The position numbers and the translations under genes are program-made. From the NCBI RefSeq assembly GCF_019334725.1, contig NZ_CP079818.1, positions 1,984,001-2,048,000 of the forward strand: a DNA stretch of 64,000 nucleotides. The letters are read 5' to 3'. The notes beneath the pieces were generated by a model, which worked only from the letters and a program-made list of their open reading frames with translations, was not told the DNA's origin and searched no databases. This document shows positions 61,573-64,000 of the stretch, piece after piece. Each line of letters opens with the position of its first letter. Positions within the stretch are counted from its first letter, which is position 1. The DNA is from Neisseria perflava. GTDB taxonomy: Bacteria; Pseudomonadota; Gammaproteobacteria; Burkholderiales; Neisseriaceae.

Positions 61573-63963
61573 ATGAGCGCAACAGCCCAAACCGGCTACT
61601 TCTTCATGCCTGAACACATCATCCTCGTCGGCGCCAGCGAACGTCCGCACAGCCTTGGCGAACGCATTTTCAGCCACCTGCTCGGTTCCTCATATCAAGG
61701 CAAAATCACTCCCGTCAATCTTCGACACAGCAGTGTCGCAGGCATTCCCTCCTACTCCAGCCTCAGCAAAATTCCGGGCCAAGCCGATTTGGTTGTTGCC
61801 GTTATCCCGCCCGATCATTACGACTCGCTGTTCAAGGCCTGCCGTAAAAAAAACCTGCGCCACATTATCCTGATTCAAGATTGGGAAAACCTGCCACCCG
61901 AATCCTGCAAAAACACCCGTTCCATTATTCAAAAATATCACGGCGACGAATTGAACATCACCGTATGCAACAGCGCAGGCATCCAACTTCCCTCGCTCAA
62001 CCTCAACATCGGCACCCAAACCGACTATCCCGCCGGTCATATCGCATTACTGACCGGCCACAGCACCGTCAGCCGCAACATCAACCACCTGCTGAACACG
62101 CTGCACCAAGGCGCATCACGCCACATCAGCCTCAACTATGACCTAAGCCCCACTACATCCGCCGACTGGCTCAACCGCTTCGGCCACAACCGCCATACCA
62201 AAGTTGCCGTTATCCACTACAATCCGGCCGAAAACCAACGCGAGCTGTTCAGTGCCATCCGCCACTTCACACGCCACACTCCGCTTATCCTGTTGTCCAC
62301 ACACTACACCGACGACACAAACAAAGCCATCCTGCACAGCCTCAGCCGCCATTGCAATTTCCAACCGGTATTCAATAACGCCGAACTGGAAGCAGCCCTA
62401 AAAGCCCACCTTTCCGGCATTCCCGTCATTACCAACCCCACCATTCTGTCCGACACGCCGATAGAATGGCTGCGCACTACCGCCAACGCCTGCGAATTGA
62501 CCCTCAACCTTCCAACCGATGCACCATCCATCCGACAAGGCTGCATCGGCAGCAACCCCACGCCTGCACGCATCCACCGTCTGGCGATCGAACAATTACA
62601 AAATCCGCATACTCAAGCCCTGCTCGGCATTATTTCGCCAGATACGCCGGATGCGTACAGCATTCATCAAACTCTAGATAATTTGGCACAAAAAACCAGT
62701 AAGCCCATTCTCGTCAGCTATCGTTTTTCAGACGGCCTGACTCGGTTTAACACACCGGAAGAAGCCTTGCTGACACTTTATTTCCGCAATCAAACAGCCT
62801 ATTTGCAACAGGTGCAAAATACCCCTGCGCCAGCCAAAACAGGCCGTCTGAAAACACCTAAAAGCAAAAGTATCGATAAAGCCATTGCATCCGGCCAAAC
62901 CGAACTGATGGCGGAAGCCCTATACCTGCCTCCGTGCCAAACCCAAAAACACAATACCGTCCAGTTCCGGTTCAGCCGCCATGCCATTTACGGCAATATC
63001 CTTTCCGCCCATTACAACGGCAAAACCGAAGCCGCATTACCTCCATTTACCACACTCGATATCCAACGTTTAAGCCAATTTGCAGAACTCTACAACACTT
63101 CCGTTCTCAATCAATTCCTGCATTCCCTAAACACGCTTATCCACAACAACCAGCATATCGGCGACATCATCCTCAACTACAACGGCAGCCAATACAGCAG
63201 CACCATCATTCCCGAAATCGTGGAAAAACCTGTTGCACCAACAACCAAAATCCCAAAAAAAGCCGTCCAAACCTTAGAACAGGCCGCCGCTAAAATGCAA
63301 AGTGCCGCCGCCTACCTCCAACAAAAAAATCCGGCCGCAGCCGAATTCCTACGCAACACCGGCGAAGCCGCGTCCGAGCTGCTGCACCCTAAAACCGAAA
63401 CGCCCGAGATACAAAACGTACTCGCACCCTATCCGAGCCAAACCGATACATTTACCCTACCCGACGGCAACACACTGCACATCCGCGCACTAGAACCTGA
63501 AGATGCCGAAGCCAAACAAAAATTTGTCCGCCAATTACCCGCGGCCGACCGCTATACGCGCTTCATGACCCATACCAACGAGTTGCCGCTGCCCACACTC
63601 GCACGGCTGACCCGTCCCGATTTCCATACCGAATGCACGTGGGCAGCCTTCGCTTCAGACGGCCATATTGTTGCAGTCAGCCGCTACAGCCGCATCAATC
63701 GCAATGAGTGCGAGTTCGGCATTACTTTAGCGCCTGAAGCACGCAAAACCGGCTTGGCAGGCAAAATGATGAGCCTCATCATCCAAACTGCCACACAGCA
63801 AGGTTACCAAACTATGAATGCGGAAATCCTCAAAGAAAACACACCGATGCTCAAACTCGCTGAAAAATCAGGATTTACCGTCACCCCATCGGAAACCGAC
63901 CGCGGTCTGTATCAAGCAAGCCTCGATTTGAACAAATGGCAAAACAGCAACAAAAACAAATAA
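61573..63963 (+). CDS. CoA-binding-domain / GNAT protein acetyltransferase (Pat-like)
   Basis: Resembles the large protein lysine acetyltransferases of enteric bacteria, which join an acyl-CoA-synthetase-like part to a GNAT domain. The 796-residue protein has a CoA-binding Rossmann domain (about 10-130: MPEHIILVGASERPHSLGERIF), a ligase-like domain (about 150-400), a strongly diverged middle part, and an Ala/Gln coiled segment (about 555-605: KKAVQTLEQAAAKMQSAAAYL). A C-terminal GNAT domain (about 630-785) shows LRALEPEDAEAKQKFVRQL-like start and ITLAPEARKTGLAGKMMSLI. I see no good ATP-grasp motif in the middle, and the usual phospho-His site reads HIALLTGHSTVS. RBS AAGGAA supports the start. 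Confidence 0.82.
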   Translation: MSATAQTGYFFMPEHIILVGASERPHSLGERIFSHLLGSSYQGKITPVNLRHSSVAGIPSYSSLSKIPGQADLVVAVIPPDHYDSLFKACRKKNLRHIILIQDWENLPPESCKNTRSIIQKYHGDELNITVCNSAGIQLPSLNLNIGTQTDYPAGHIALLTGHSTVSRNINHLLNTLHQGASRHISLNYDLSPTTSADWLNRFGHNRHTKVAVIHYNPAENQRELFSAIRHFTRHTPLILLSTHYTDDTNKAILHSLSRHCNFQPVFNNAELEAALKAHLSGIPVITNPTILSDTPIEWLRTTANACELTLNLPTDAPSIRQGCIGSNPTPARIHRLAIEQLQNPHTQALLGIISPDTPDAYSIHQTLDNLAQKTSKPILVSYRFSDGLTRFNTPEEALLTLYFRNQTAYLQQVQNTPAPAKTGRLKTPKSKSIDKAIASGQTELMAEALYLPPCQTQKHNTVQFRFSRHAIYGNILSAHYNGKTEAALPPFTTLDIQRLSQFAELYNTSVLNQFLHSLNTLIHNNQHIGDIILNYNGSQYSSTIIPEIVEKPVAPTTKIPKKAVQTLEQAAAKMQSAAAYLQQKNPAAAEFLRNTGEAASELLHPKTETPEIQNVLAPYPSQTDTFTLPDGNTLHIRALEPEDAEAKQKFVRQLPAADRYTRFMTHTNELPLPTLARLTRPDFHTECTWAAFASDGHIVAVSRYSRINRNECEFGITLAPEARKTGLAGKMMSLIIQTATQQGYQTMNAEILKENTPMLKLAEKSGFTVTPSETDRGLYQASLDLNKWQNSNKNK

Positions 63964-64000
63964 AAACTTGCATAACCCGTGTGAAATATCCTAAAATTAG

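Noticed and set aside
1..64000. CRISPR array, prophage, insertion sequence, tRNA or rRNA
   Set aside because: I looked for regular direct repeats with spacers, transposase-like frames with terminal repeats, phage structural genes and tRNA T-loop sequences and saw none. The only frequent repeat is the DUS.

Overview
The window is chromosomal DNA from a commensal Neisseria. Dozens of DNA uptake sequences (DUS) of the dialect AGGCCGTCTGAA, many paired head to head as terminators, point to the subflava/flavescens side of the genus rather than to meningococcus or gonococcus, whose usual form is ATGCCGTCTGAA. Gene content fits this: macAB, pilV, misRS, metNIQ without a MetN regulatory domain, tspA/fimV and pglL are all Neisseria-like. 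I saw no rRNA, tRNA, CRISPR array, prophage or insertion sequence.

Layout. 1-5.1 kb: tail of an unknown gene, coaBC, the rnc-era pair on the minus strand, a DUF2185 gene, ribH and nusB. 5.1-10.5 kb: a PilV-like minor pilin divergent from macA-macB and a TolC-like lipoprotein gene, together a possible complete tripartite pump. 10.6-20.2 kb: a DUF808 membrane protein, lnt, rpoH, hemA, a lipidated Do-type protease, an NhaC-type antiporter and nagZ. 20.3-27.7 kb: a lone amino-acid ABC permease, trhP, hemC, ybeY-corC and metN-metI-metQ. 27.7-28.3 kb: a non-coding stretch with four spaced repeats, a promoter and a three-hairpin candidate small RNA.

28.3-37.7 kb: a complete nitrous oxide reduction cluster, nosR-nosZ-nosD-nosF-nosY-nosL-apbE, on the minus strand. 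It is preceded by a perfect FNR palindrome placed exactly as in a class II FNR-activated promoter. NosR and ApbE form the flavin electron-donor side, NosZ is the copper reductase, NosDFY mature the copper centre and NosL carries copper. 38.1-46.3 kb: a PorB-type porin, truA, fimV/tspA, yciB, a YciI protein, BolA, two SurA/PpiC-type foldases and dtd. 46.3-48.3 kb: gluconate kinase and permease.

48.9-56.8 kb: tatC-tatB-tatA, hinT and the histidine genes hisE, I, F, A, H, B, C, all on the minus strand. HisB carries an unusual N-terminal helix-turn-helix-like domain. 57.0-64.0 kb: a DUF2069 membrane protein, the O-oligosaccharyltransferase pglL, the misR-misS two-component system and a large CoA-binding/GNAT acetyltransferase.

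Most of the window is ordinary core genome. The best leads are the candidate small RNA with its repeat array, the HisB fusion, the nosR promoter, two mRNA leader hairpins (rnc, porin), a 14-bp inverted repeat between nosZ and nosD, and the efflux operon with its own outer-membrane component.
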